Virus record (IMG/VR): IMGVR_UViG_3300029397_000034
Coordinates: 1-22,206 of that record
Source of the DNA: a virus
Strand: one strand, 5' to 3'
Length of the DNA: 22,206 nucleotides
A model generated the notes under the pieces. That model did no database searches. It saw only the letters and a list, made by a program, of their open reading frames with translations, and had not been told where the DNA came from. The position numbers and the translations under genes were made by a program. Below are positions 1-6,777 of the stretch, one piece after another. Every line of letters starts with the position of its first letter. Position 1 is the first letter of the stretch.

Positions 1-129
1 GCCGGGTACGGCCAGCACCATGCCGATCAGGGCGCAGAACACGATGAGCTGCACCACGCGCGGCTTGGTCAGCGCGTAGAACTGGCTGATTCGCGAGGTG
101 TTGTTCAACAAGGCTTCACTTTGACTCAT
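1..129 (-). CDS. cyoE: Protoheme IX farnesyltransferase (haem O synthase), N-terminal fragment
   Basis: This is the first 43 codons of a gene that runs off the left edge. The protein begins [10 protein letters not shown] and continues with the stretch [17 protein letters not shown], the hallmark N-terminus and first membrane helix of CyoE/CtaB, the UbiA-family membrane enzyme that farnesylates protohaem to haem O for cytochrome oxidases. The ATG is the complement of 127-129. It lies 24 bp downstream of the ctaA stop on the same strand, the usual haem A synthase then haem O synthase order of betaproteobacteria, so the two are probably co-transcribed. Catalytic DxxxD-type motifs lie outside the window. 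Family call is firm; nothing can be said about completeness. Confidence 0.93.
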   Translation of the reverse strand, partial: MSQSEALLNNTSRISQFYALTKPRVVQLIVFCALIGMVLAVPG

Positions 130-153
130 GCAATCACTCTTTTGCGCTATGCC

Positions 154-1332
154 TCAGGCAGGGCGGTGCGCCATTTCAGGGTCGGGGGCGGTGACGGCAT
201 GGCTACGCGTCACGGCCAGGCTCCAGACCACAATCGTTACCAGGGCCGCAGCTCCACCGGTGTGGAGCACGGCCGCCACCAGGGGCCAGTCCAACACCAC
301 ATTGGACAGACCCGTCAGAACTTGCAGCACCGCAAAAAATCCAAGCAGCCGGCGCTGCTTGGCCAGCGCAGGAGCATGACGCAATGCCCACCACAGGCTG
401 GCCAGTGCCAGAACCACCACATAGGCTGCCAGCCTGTGGGTGTAGTGGATCGCGGTCAGCGCTTCGAAGCTGATGTGGCTGCCGTCCTTGAGCATGCCCA
501 GCGGGCGCCAGATCTGCAGCGCTTCGGCGAAATTCATGGCCGGCCACCAACTGCCCTGGCAGCCGGGGAAGCTCGTGCAGGCCAGCACGGCGTAATTGGT
601 GCTGACCCAGCCGCCCAGGCTGACCTGGACGATGAGCAGCGCCAGACACAGCCATAGCGCGATGCGCAAGCGTCCGGCAATCGGGGCCGCAGAGCGACCG
701 GCCTGCTGCTGGCTCAGTCCCGATGCAGGAATGGCCAGCAAGGCCAGCAAGCCGGTACCGCCCAGCAGATGCAGGGTGACGATGGCCGGAAACAGCTTCA
801 TGGTGACCGTCAAGGCGCCGAAAGCGCCCTGTATGCAGACCCATACCAGAGCCAGAGTCGGCCACCAGGGGTTGGCCGCGCCGCTGAAAGACGCGTGCTG
901 ACCCTTGCGCCTGGCGGCCCGTGCCTGCTTCCAGCTCATGACCGTCATGGCAATGATGAGCACGCCGACCGTGGTCGCCAGATAGCGGTGAATCATTTCC
1001 ACCCAGGCCTTGCCATGGGTGACCGGGCCGGTCGGCATGGCAGCTTGCGCCTCGGAGATCTGGGCATGTGCCGCGATAGGGCTGGCCGTGCCATAGCAGC
1101 CAGGCCAATCCGGGCAGCCCAGGCCCGAGTCCGTCAGCCGTGTGAAGGCGCCGAACAAGACCAGATCGAAGGTCAGGAACAGCGTCAGCACGCAAAGGGC
1201 CTGCAGACGTTTGCCGGGGCCGGTGCCGCGACTGCGCCACCAGACCCAGCACAAGGGCCCCAGGGCCAGCATCAGACCGAAAGCCATCAGCTCCAGCGCA
1301 GGAGCCAGGTCATAAAGCTGCTGCTCCGTCAT
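154..1332 (-). CDS. ctaA: Haem A synthase, COX15/CtaA family
   Basis: A 392-residue polytopic membrane protein that oxidises the C8 methyl of haem O to the formyl group of haem A for aa3-type oxidases. Visible signatures are the first-half segment FGAFTRLTDSGLGCPDWPGC and its counterpart TNYAVLACTSFPGCQG in the second half, each with a cysteine pair, plus the histidine-containing helix IHRYLATTVGVL and the later IHYTHRLAAYVV; these supply the haem ligands in the family. About eight hydrophobic helices are visible. I chose the ATG at 1330-1332 because a GGAG lies about 7 nt upstream; an in-frame ATG at 1357-1359 would add nine residues but has no good ribosome binding site. Gene order with cyoE supports the call. 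A SURF1 gene, common upstream in relatives, is not present here. Confidence 0.93.
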   Translation of the reverse strand: MTEQQLYDLAPALELMAFGLMLALGPLCWVWWRSRGTGPGKRLQALCVLTLFLTFDLVLFGAFTRLTDSGLGCPDWPGCYGTASPIAAHAQISEAQAAMPTGPVTHGKAWVEMIHRYLATTVGVLIIAMTVMSWKQARAARRKGQHASFSGAANPWWPTLALVWVCIQGAFGALTVTMKLFPAIVTLHLLGGTGLLALLAIPASGLSQQQAGRSAAPIAGRLRIALWLCLALLIVQVSLGGWVSTNYAVLACTSFPGCQGSWWPAMNFAEALQIWRPLGMLKDGSHISFEALTAIHYTHRLAAYVVVLALASLWWALRHAPALAKQRRLLGFFAVLQVLTGLSNVVLDWPLVAAVLHTGGAAALVTIVVWSLAVTRSHAVTAPDPEMAHRPA

Positions 1333-1840
1333 GCCGCAGCTCCGCGGGCCGGCTTCCATCGTCCAGCCGCCTGTGCTTCAGACAAGGCACGGTGGTCAGC
1401 GGGCAGGAAAAAATCGCAGAAGCAAAGCGGCATGATTCGGCAGGGGCGGTCAGTACTTGGCCAGTATTTACAGAAATTATTGAAGATCTTGGTCAAGCGC
1501 AAAACGAGAGCAACCTGCTTGCCCGTAGCGAGACTTGCGTGCTCCAGGACCAGGACTTTGCTCGACGCTTGGAGCAGCAGTTGAATGCAGGCTCTTTGAT
1601 CCCGCACAATTTTACCCATGTGATTTGAGGCTAGGCAGTCGTGACCGGAGTGTCCCTAACAACGAGGAAGAAAGGCTGGTCCTCAAAACCCTGCTTTCGG
1701 GGAAACTCCGAGGCAAAAAATTGCCAAAATGCTCCGATTTTGAATGGAGGCTACACAGCCTTGATGTACGATAGCCCAAGCTCGCAGCCTGGAACTGTGA
1801 GCGTGTCGAAGACAGCTGCAGTCGTGGCTTCGTCGCAGAC
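1333..1840. other. Region without a convincing gene between ctaA and tRNA-Gly
   Basis: About 500 bp lie between the ctaA start and the tRNA. Short open frames exist on both strands but none has a good ribosome binding site or recognisable family. One plus-strand frame around 1476-1600 reads IIEDLGQAQNESNLLARSET and then VLQDQDFARRLEQQL, which faintly resembles the C-terminal tail of phospholipase D/cardiolipin synthase proteins; if real it is a decayed fragment. The stretch must also hold the promoter of the leftward ctaA operon and of the rightward tRNA, but I see no clear promoter boxes. Confidence 0.4.
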
Positions 1841-1914
1841 GCGGGTGTCGTTCAATGGTAGGACTCTTGCTTCCCAAGCAAATAACGTGGGTTCGATTCC
1901 CATCACCCGCTCCA
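1841..1914 (+). tRNA. tRNA-Gly, anticodon CCC
   Basis: A 74-nt cloverleaf can be drawn by hand. The acceptor arms are GCGGGTG (1841-1847) and CACCCGC, the D-stem is GTTC/GGAC, and the anticodon loop is TTCCCAA (1871-1877) with anticodon CCC. The T-arm is GTGGG-TTCGATT-CCCAT, and CCA is encoded at the 3' end (1912-1914). The first pair of the anticodon stem is a C-A mismatch. It reads GGG glycine codons. The integrase gene starts its 3' end about 200 bp downstream, so the 3' half of this tRNA is the likely integration target; the gene is intact at this junction, as expected when a phage restores the tRNA end. Confidence 0.95.
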
Positions 1915-1990
1915 ATTTTCCCCAATGAAATCAATTGGTTATGTTGATTTCATGTGACGCTGGGCAAAAAATTGGGCAAAAATTGATTTT
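1890..1990 (+). other. Probable attL: tRNA 3' end plus phage arm repeats
   Basis: The tRNA-Gly 3' end is followed by phage-like AT-rich DNA. Just after it is an inverted repeat, TGAAATCAA (1926-1934) and TTGATTTCA (1944-1952), then a direct repeat GGGCAAAAA at 1962-1970 and 1974-1982. Such short repeats between a tRNA end and a tyrosine integrase gene fit core and arm sites of an attachment region. The crossover limits cannot be fixed because I see no second copy of the tRNA 3' end in the window. Confidence 0.5.
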
Positions 1991-2076
1991 GAGCGTCGGC
2001 AGCTATATGATCAGCACTCAACGTGCGCATTACGCGTAAGAGCCGCTGATGCCATCAGGCCGCTCAGCACACCAAG

Positions 2077-2104
2077 AAAAAGCCACTCATCGAGTGGCTT
2101 TTTT
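2077..2104. terminator. Bidirectional intrinsic terminator after integrase
   Basis: A perfect 7-bp stem GCCACTC/GAGTGGC (2082-2088, 2092-2098) with a 3-nt loop is flanked by A5 on the left and T6 on the right, so it can terminate both the leftward integrase transcript and rightward transcripts from the tRNA side. Confidence 0.85.
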
Positions 2105-2120
2105 GTTTCCAGGACTGGAC

Positions 2121-3410
2121 TCACTTGCGATGAGCTTGTGTACCAGCAATGCCGCGCACTGATCGAACGTACGCAGCTGCGTGCTGCTGACCCTGCTGCG
2201 CAGCTGTGAGCAGCTCCAATTTTTCGAGCTCGACTCGATCTTGCTCCCCGTCGAGCCAGCGCGCATAAGTGCGCGTGAACATCTCAATGCTGTGGCCCAT
2301 CTGCCCCGCGGCATATCCGATTTTCTGACCCGACATCAGTCGCATTGTTGCATTCGTGTGCCGCATGTTGTACGGCCTGCGATAGCGAATGCCAAGCGCT
2401 CGCAATGTTGGGATCCAATACTTGTTGCGGATCGATTTTTCGCTGTGCCATGGCAGCTCGTCGTATGGATTTGTGAACACGAATGCGTCGTTACCGCCCA
2501 TGAAGGTAAATTTTTTCTGAGCTTTGAGCAGCTCTAGGGCTCGTTTCGTCAGCAACACCATACGTGATGATTCTGTCTTCGTGCTTGACTTGTGTTCGCC
2601 GAAAACAAGGGCTTCATGCACCTTAATCTCAGCTCTGTTGAAGTCGACTGATCCCCAGCGCAAACCATAAATCTCCGATGAGCGCAGGCCTGTGAGTGAC
2701 CAAAATTCAACGAGATTCGCAATGCGCTCGTCGTATCGTTCACGCATGTACGCAACGACGCTGTTGATCTCTTGCATCGAAAAAGGGTCTGCTTTCTTTT
2801 TCTGCCACTTCTTGTGCGCACGAGCTGTAGAAACAGCTTCAGTGAGAATGCCATCTTGCACCGCCAGCGCCAGCGCACTGGACACCGCGCTGAGGTAATT
2901 ATTGAACGTTTTTCCGCTCAACTCTGAGGCTTTTTTACGCGCCAGCTGAAGTTGCGACAACGTCAACTTGTCGATCGGAATGTCCGCGATCTTCACTTCT
3001 TCGACGCGAGCTTTCTTTCCTCTACCGACTGTGACTTCAATCGTTGTACGACGCCAAAAATTGCAGCAAACGGCGTAGCCACGCATCGTCGACTTAGCCA
3101 GATCCAGGGTGTTGAACCAGTGGTCAATCTGCTCAATCAGAGTTGGTATCGGCTTCGTTTCAGAAGTCGAAGTTTCGGTTGCGAAATAGTTTTCGTGTTC
3201 GTACGTGCCGAGCTTGATGTCTGCTTTGATTTTTGTGACCAGCTGCGTGGCATAGAGCACGTTCTGAGCGGTTGGTAGAAGGGCGCTGCCATCCGGGGCG
3301 TTAAGCCGCTGGATAACGCTCGTCCCTCGCATGTTGATGCGAATCCGAATAGATGCGTCGCGAACCTCAACGCCAGGGATCGACTTCACTTTTTTCACTG
3401 TTGTAGCCAT
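2121..3410 (-). CDS. int: Tyrosine recombinase (phage integrase)
   Basis: A 429-residue site-specific recombinase that would join phage and host att sites. The N-terminal ~90 residues resemble an arm-binding domain and residues ~95-185 a SAM-like core-binding domain. The catalytic half carries the family tetrad: R243 in SLTGLRSSEIYGLRW, a lysine in the SSTKTESSR strand, R350 in RPYNMRHTNAT (the usual box II histidine is a tyrosine, as in many phage integrases), H373 in QMGHS and the nucleophile Y382 in RTYARW. I chose the ATG at 3408-3410, preceded by an AAGAAGAG ribosome binding site. A frame extending to 3479 would have to overlap the excisionase stop and has no support. The C-terminus faces tRNA-Gly, the standard layout at attL. 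Confidence 0.93.
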   Translation of the reverse strand: MATTVKKVKSIPGVEVRDASIRIRINMRGTSVIQRLNAPDGSALLPTAQNVLYATQLVTKIKADIKLGTYEHENYFATETSTSETKPIPTLIEQIDHWFNTLDLAKSTMRGYAVCCNFWRRTTIEVTVGRGKKARVEEVKIADIPIDKLTLSQLQLARKKASELSGKTFNNYLSAVSSALALAVQDGILTEAVSTARAHKKWQKKKADPFSMQEINSVVAYMRERYDERIANLVEFWSLTGLRSSEIYGLRWGSVDFNRAEIKVHEALVFGEHKSSTKTESSRMVLLTKRALELLKAQKKFTFMGGNDAFVFTNPYDELPWHSEKSIRNKYWIPTLRALGIRYRRPYNMRHTNATMRLMSGQKIGYAAGQMGHSIEMFTRTYARWLDGEQDRVELEKLELLTAAQQGQQHAAAYVRSVRGIAGTQAHRK

Positions 3411-3441
3411 GTCTCTTCTTTCTGAAATATGTTGATATATT

Positions 3442-3479
3442 TTGATATCAGATTGTCTCGAAAAAAGAGCGCAAGTCAA
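3442..3479 (-). promoter_or_regulatory. Candidate int promoter with overlapping TTGATAT repeats
   Basis: On the minus strand a TTGACT box (complement of 3474-3479) lies 16 nt upstream of GACAAT (complement of 3452-3457), a plausible sigma-70 promoter inside the excisionase 3' end that would let int be expressed alone. The sequence TTGATATCAGAT (3442-3453) and a second TTGATAT ten bases away overlap the expected start point and could be an operator. Read by eye only. Confidence 0.35.
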
Positions 3480-3706
3480 AGCCTGCGCTGTCCGCGCTGC
3501 CAGCGAGCAACGGCTTGTAGATCAATGAAAATTTGACCAGTTGGGGTTCTGCTGTACTCGATTGTCTCGAGCCAGATGCCATCCTCCATTTTTCGGCGAA
3601 TTGCTTTCTCAGTGAGTCCTGTATGCGCTGCGGCAGCGCGGACGGTGACCAAGACCTGAAGCTCGGGGATGGCTGCAGCGGGAGTGAATTTTTTGATAGT
3701 TTTCAT
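3476..3706 (-). CDS. Excisionase-like small DNA-binding protein
   Basis: A 76-residue basic protein encoded immediately upstream of int on the same strand. The middle part VTVRAAAAHTGLTEKAIRRK is a helix-turn-helix of the MerR/AlpA-like excisionase type, followed by a short wing containing TPTGQIFIDLQAVARW. Size, fold and position match recombination directionality factors that bend att DNA and bias the integrase toward excision. The ATG (complement of 3704-3706) lacks a clear ribosome binding site and sits inside a 10-bp inverted repeat, which suggests translational or transcriptional control. Assignment as the excisionase partner of this integrase is inference from fold and neighbourhood. 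Confidence 0.72.
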   Translation of the reverse strand: MKTIKKFTPAAAIPELQVLVTVRAAAAHTGLTEKAIRRKMEDGIWLETIEYSRTPTGQIFIDLQAVARWQRGQRRL

Positions 3707-3738
3707 TACGTCAACGTTTTTGTTGCGGTGACGTAATG
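3704..3738 (-). promoter_or_regulatory. 10-bp inverted repeat over the excisionase start codon
   Basis: CATTACGTCA (3704-3713) and TGACGTAATG (3729-3738) are perfect inverted copies separated by 15 nt. The first arm contains the excisionase ATG. As DNA it could be an operator; as RNA it would form a hairpin hiding the start codon. Confidence 0.6.
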
Positions 3739-3877
3739 ATGTTGTAGCAGGGGGAAAGTGCGCGGAGGTTCGAGTCCTCTGGGGTGATTGGGTTCTGCTG
3801 AAAGTAAAACTGTCATGTCAACCACGCATGAATGAAGGCGATATGACACCTTCAAAAAGCGGATTGAACCTTGGCAG
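3707..3877. other. Intergenic gap with a tRNA T-arm-like element
   Basis: This gap between the excisionase gene and the nuclease-like gene holds half of the inverted repeat above and, at 3763-3781, CGGAGG-TTCGAGT-CCTCTG, which has the sequence and pairing of a tRNA T-arm. No matching acceptor, D-arm or anticodon arm can be assembled around it, so it is not a tRNA gene; it could be a tRNA 3' remnant of an older integration. Confidence 0.35.
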
Positions 3878-4966
3878 CTAAACAGATGCTCTAACAACCT
3901 CATCTTTAAGATGCTCAGAGCAGTCCTGCAGCAGCCTAGACAAAGACCCAATATACCGATTCACAGCGAGAGCGAACTGCCTAGCACGTGGATTGGAAGT
4001 CAGTTCACGCTTGATTCGTGCATCCGCCAAAATAGAAGGCGTACCAAGCTCGCGGAATGCCAAATCCTTGATAGGTAGAGCAGAGCTACCGACAAGAATT
4101 GGTGCATCCAATAATGAGCGCACCAATTCAACAAAGGCATCCCACCCTGGCAGTTGTACCTCCTGTCCGTCCTCTGGACGATCAGCATGAAGAGCAGCCT
4201 GCAGTCGCTTTCGCAGTTCATATCCTTCTCTACCGCCCCAAATATAATTCCGCAATGACTTCTGAAAAGCATCCAGCTTCATTGATGGATCAAAAATGGT
4301 GTTGAAGTTGCGAACGACGTCAGCTAAGTATGCTGTTGCCTGACTAACCAATACCCCATACAGCATCCGGTGTTCTGGCTTGGAAACGTCAAACTCTCCT
4401 TCAGCTTGTTTAAGCCTTGAGAGTAGTGCTCTAAAGCCAGAGGCAGGGTCCTGCTCAAATGCCGCTTCGCTCGTAAGGTACTCAACCAAGGCTGATGCTC
4501 GAGGAAGCTTGGTGCGTATATCCCACAGAGCATCCCACGCACGCAAATCATCCAAATAAGTGATTTTCTCGACGTAGTCGATGGAAGAGGCTTGGGCGTA
4601 CTGGTCGAATAGTATCTCTGAGAAAAGATGTACGTCTACTTTGCTTGCTGCGAGGCGGTGCCCATGCGGAGCAGCTTTTATAAGTATGACGAAGGCTTCG
4701 TCGGCCCCGACTAAGCGTTGAAGTCCAGCAGCCCATAGCGCTCGATTTACGCCACTTGTCTTTGCCAGCGTCTTGCAGTCGAAGACAACACGTCGTGCTG
4801 GCGCTTCACTGGCAGGTCGCAAGCCTAGAACGTCTACGTCCGTGATGTCAGATATTGAGTCAGATGTGTCGCCGGAAAACCTGACAATACATTCCATGTA
4901 AGGGACGTATCCGTGCGCCACGCAGTAACGAACTGCCTTCTGTTTTTGAGCCGCATCTTTGATCAT
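3878..4966 (-). CDS. Putative PD-(D/E)XK-like nuclease, second gene of a two-gene cassette
   Basis: A 362-residue protein that I cannot place in a named family. Near the N-terminus it shows E25, then DITDVDVLGL with D45 at the end of a predicted strand, and VVFDCKT with D63-x-K65 on the next strand, followed by the helix GVNRALWAAGLQRL. This E...D...DxK spacing is the signature of the restriction-endonuclease-like fold (Mrr/HJC-type nucleases). The remaining ~270 residues are helical and could recognise DNA or the partner. Its ATG overlaps the stop of the upstream gene by 4 nt (ATGA), implying translational coupling and a joint function. Location between the excisionase and replication genes is where temperate phages often carry defence or exclusion cargo. 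Nuclease activity is inferred from motif only. Confidence 0.6.
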   Translation of the reverse strand: MIKDAAQKQKAVRYCVAHGYVPYMECIVRFSGDTSDSISDITDVDVLGLRPASEAPARRVVFDCKTLAKTSGVNRALWAAGLQRLVGADEAFVILIKAAPHGHRLAASKVDVHLFSEILFDQYAQASSIDYVEKITYLDDLRAWDALWDIRTKLPRASALVEYLTSEAAFEQDPASGFRALLSRLKQAEGEFDVSKPEHRMLYGVLVSQATAYLADVVRNFNTIFDPSMKLDAFQKSLRNYIWGGREGYELRKRLQAALHADRPEDGQEVQLPGWDAFVELVRSLLDAPILVGSSALPIKDLAFRELGTPSILADARIKRELTSNPRARQFALAVNRYIGSLSRLLQDCSEHLKDEVVRASV

Positions 4967-6255
4967 TTGAGATCGAGAAATAGTTGTTCCATTTCGGCCT
5001 TAGCCTGCTCATCGAGAGCAGGCCGCGGAGTTTGCCTTAGCGCTGTAGATGCGAGAATCGATTGCACATACGATTCATCGCGCTGTAGTGCGATGCGCGC
5101 GTCTTCGGAGACCCCCATAGATAAAGGTTCTCCCGTTTGGAAAATTCTTATGGCATCGTTGACTGCCTGCATGTTTTCTGGCGTATCAATCAGATGAAAT
5201 TGAAACCAGCCTGAAGAGCTAGTCGGCACAAGACGTCCAACCCTGAGCGTCACTAGATTTGTGTATTGGAGTGCAGCTTCGGTGCTTGCACGAATCATTT
5301 TTTTATCACGCAGGGTTTCTAGGAGTCTTACCGGTAAGCGAATTGCAAACTGGCTGGGGAGGAGCTGACCCTTACGAACGGCGGCAACAATGGCCATTGT
5401 CCTCTCGTAGATCTCGCGTGCAGCTCCGTCCATTGAACGAACACCAGGCATTGGTGTAAAAACAAAATGCTCATCGCGATTTGTTTGAGTATTTCTTAAG
5501 CTAGGAGGACGGAGAACACCGTCTGCAACCATTTCTTTGAGCAACTGCAGCTCTGTGGCACTCAGCTTGGTACCGTTGATTCCACCGGTACTTATGATCA
5601 AAGACAGCGGCCAACCTTGGGCCTTTTTGAGGAGTTCTAGAACTGCTTGAACCCCTCGGGCTCCTCCGGCTGCAGCATGATTCGCGAGCGCATCCAAGCT
5701 ATCCGCAAAGTAGAAAGGACTCACTAAAACGTCTTGTCCACGAGCTCTCTTGGGAATTACTAGGCCACCAGTCTGAGTGATAAGTTCTACACGTGAAAAG
5801 ACCTGTTTTTGCGCCCCCAGCCTTCCCATCAGTGCGTCGCGCTTTTCCGGCTTTCTCTTAAGCTCATTCAATACTGCTATTGCTACTTCCTCATGCTCGT
5901 TGAGGCTAATTGTCCCAACATAGTTGCCTAGTCCGCTATAGACGGACGAAAAGTGAGGAACATCTGGAATGATTGAGTTGAGTGTCTTGCCTGTTGTTAC
6001 AAGTTGTACGTATCCGATTTCTGCAAGGATCTCCAAGACCGGCTGCAACACAAGAGATGGAATGTCAAAGTAGTGGTCAGCAACGGGTCTCAAGACTTCC
6101 GCTTTGATCTCGCCCAAGCCCCTGATGTTTAGAGCTAGCTTCCCGGCCATTCCAATTAATGGGAGGTTCGCGAACTCCGGAACGCTAGCCCGAGCTAAGC
6201 CAACCTGCAAGTCATGTGCGAATTCCGCTTTCACTTGATTCGATGTCACCGTCAT
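4963..6255 (-). CDS. Unknown 430-residue protein, first gene of the nuclease-linked cassette
   Basis: A complete gene with an AAGGA-type ribosome binding site about 8 nt before the ATG (complement of 6253-6255). I do not recognise the family. No signal peptide, transmembrane helix, P-loop or catalytic motif is visible. The protein has several segments of the form helix-helix-two strands that look like winged helices: about 68-100 (LQPVLEILAEIGYVQLV), the segment LKEMVADGVLRP followed by HFVFTPMPG, and RLLETLRDKKMIRAS followed by LVTLRVGRLVP. This would suit a DNA-binding or target-sensing subunit. It overlaps the nuclease-like gene by 4 nt and both are likely made in a fixed ratio. Function is unassigned; a defence or regulatory role is inference from the pairing. 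Confidence 0.6.
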   Translation of the reverse strand: MTVTSNQVKAEFAHDLQVGLARASVPEFANLPLIGMAGKLALNIRGLGEIKAEVLRPVADHYFDIPSLVLQPVLEILAEIGYVQLVTTGKTLNSIIPDVPHFSSVYSGLGNYVGTISLNEHEEVAIAVLNELKRKPEKRDALMGRLGAQKQVFSRVELITQTGGLVIPKRARGQDVLVSPFYFADSLDALANHAAAGGARGVQAVLELLKKAQGWPLSLIISTGGINGTKLSATELQLLKEMVADGVLRPPSLRNTQTNRDEHFVFTPMPGVRSMDGAAREIYERTMAIVAAVRKGQLLPSQFAIRLPVRLLETLRDKKMIRASTEAALQYTNLVTLRVGRLVPTSSSGWFQFHLIDTPENMQAVNDAIRIFQTGEPLSMGVSEDARIALQRDESYVQSILASTALRQTPRPALDEQAKAEMEQLFLDLK

Positions 6256-6356
6256 CTCTTATCCTTTGATACTTTTTATTACTCTCATTCTATGGTTGAA
6301 ATGTGACTCGAAGCTATCAGCGGACTACACACGCTTTAGTGAGTTGCGGCTATCAG

Positions 6357-6381
6357 TCAAGCATACCTAAACTATGCTTGA
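6357..6381. promoter_or_regulatory. 9-bp inverted repeat between DNA-binding gene and nuclease cassette
   Basis: TCAAGCATA (6357-6365) and TATGCTTGA (6373-6381) are perfect inverted copies with a 7-nt spacer, overlapping the last codons of the leftward small DNA-binding gene. A T7 tract follows on the plus strand only, so it could terminate rightward RNA. On the minus strand there is no T tract and a TTGACT box lies in one arm, so an operator controlling the nuclease cassette is equally possible. Confidence 0.5.
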
Positions 6382-6725
6382 TCTTTTTTTGTGACCCTTG
6401 ATGGTGCTCTACGAGAAGCCGCTGCAGCTGGAGATGAAAACTGATCGAGCAAGTGCTCGTCTAGCTGCGTAGCGTCAAGATCCTGAGCTTGGATGATCTC
6501 TACTGGGTTGACGGGGCGTGATTTGAGATCATCAATCAATCGGCGCATAGCAATCTCGATGAGTAAGTACGTCTGGCCGTCCGCAACTTCTTTGAGTTCT
6601 TGGTACAGCGATTCGCGAAGCCGTAAGAGATGAGGGCGCCGGCCGCGGGTTTCGCCTCGACCGACAACAACCAAGCGCAAGCCTTTTTCCGCTTCATCAG
6701 CGCCAGCTTTCTTCTTTGTAGCCAT
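6372..6725 (-). CDS. Small basic protein, ribbon-helix-helix-like
   Basis: A 117-residue protein beginning MATKKKAGADEAEKGLRL. The start is fixed by a consensus AGGAGG six bases upstream of the ATG (complement of 6723-6725). The core reads GRRPHLLRLRESLYQELKEV followed by the helix YLLIEIAMRRLIDDLK. A basic strand followed by two helices is typical of ribbon-helix-helix (Arc/CopG/MetJ) regulators, but the match is not strong enough for a family name. The C-terminus is acidic then Ser/Ala/Arg-rich. It lies 52 bp downstream of the polymerase gene and probably shares its transcript; the inverted repeat overlapping its stop is a natural candidate binding site. A replication accessory role is also possible. 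Confidence 0.6.
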   Translation of the reverse strand: MATKKKAGADEAEKGLRLVVVGRGETRGRRPHLLRLRESLYQELKEVADGQTYLLIEIAMRRLIDDLKSRPVNPVEIIQAQDLDATQLDEHLLDQFSSPAAAASRRAPSRVTKKDQA

Positions 6726-6777
6726 AAAATACCTCCTTGATTTCAGGTGGTACTCTACAGTATCAGTTGCTATCAGC

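Noticed and set aside
203-1252. Long minus-strand frame of 349 codons
   Set aside because: It is an alternative frame of ctaA with biased, low-complexity Gly/His/Arg content; the COX15 frame has clear family motifs.
1329-1619. 96-codon minus-strand frame upstream of ctaA
   Set aside because: No ribosome binding site, no recognisable family and it overlaps the ctaA start.
3763-3800. Second tRNA gene
   Set aside because: Only the T-arm can be drawn; no acceptor pairing, D-arm or anticodon arm.
3706-3951. 81-codon minus-strand frame across the gap after the excisionase gene
   Set aside because: It runs through the inverted repeat, the T-arm-like element and the end of the nuclease-like gene, with no family match.
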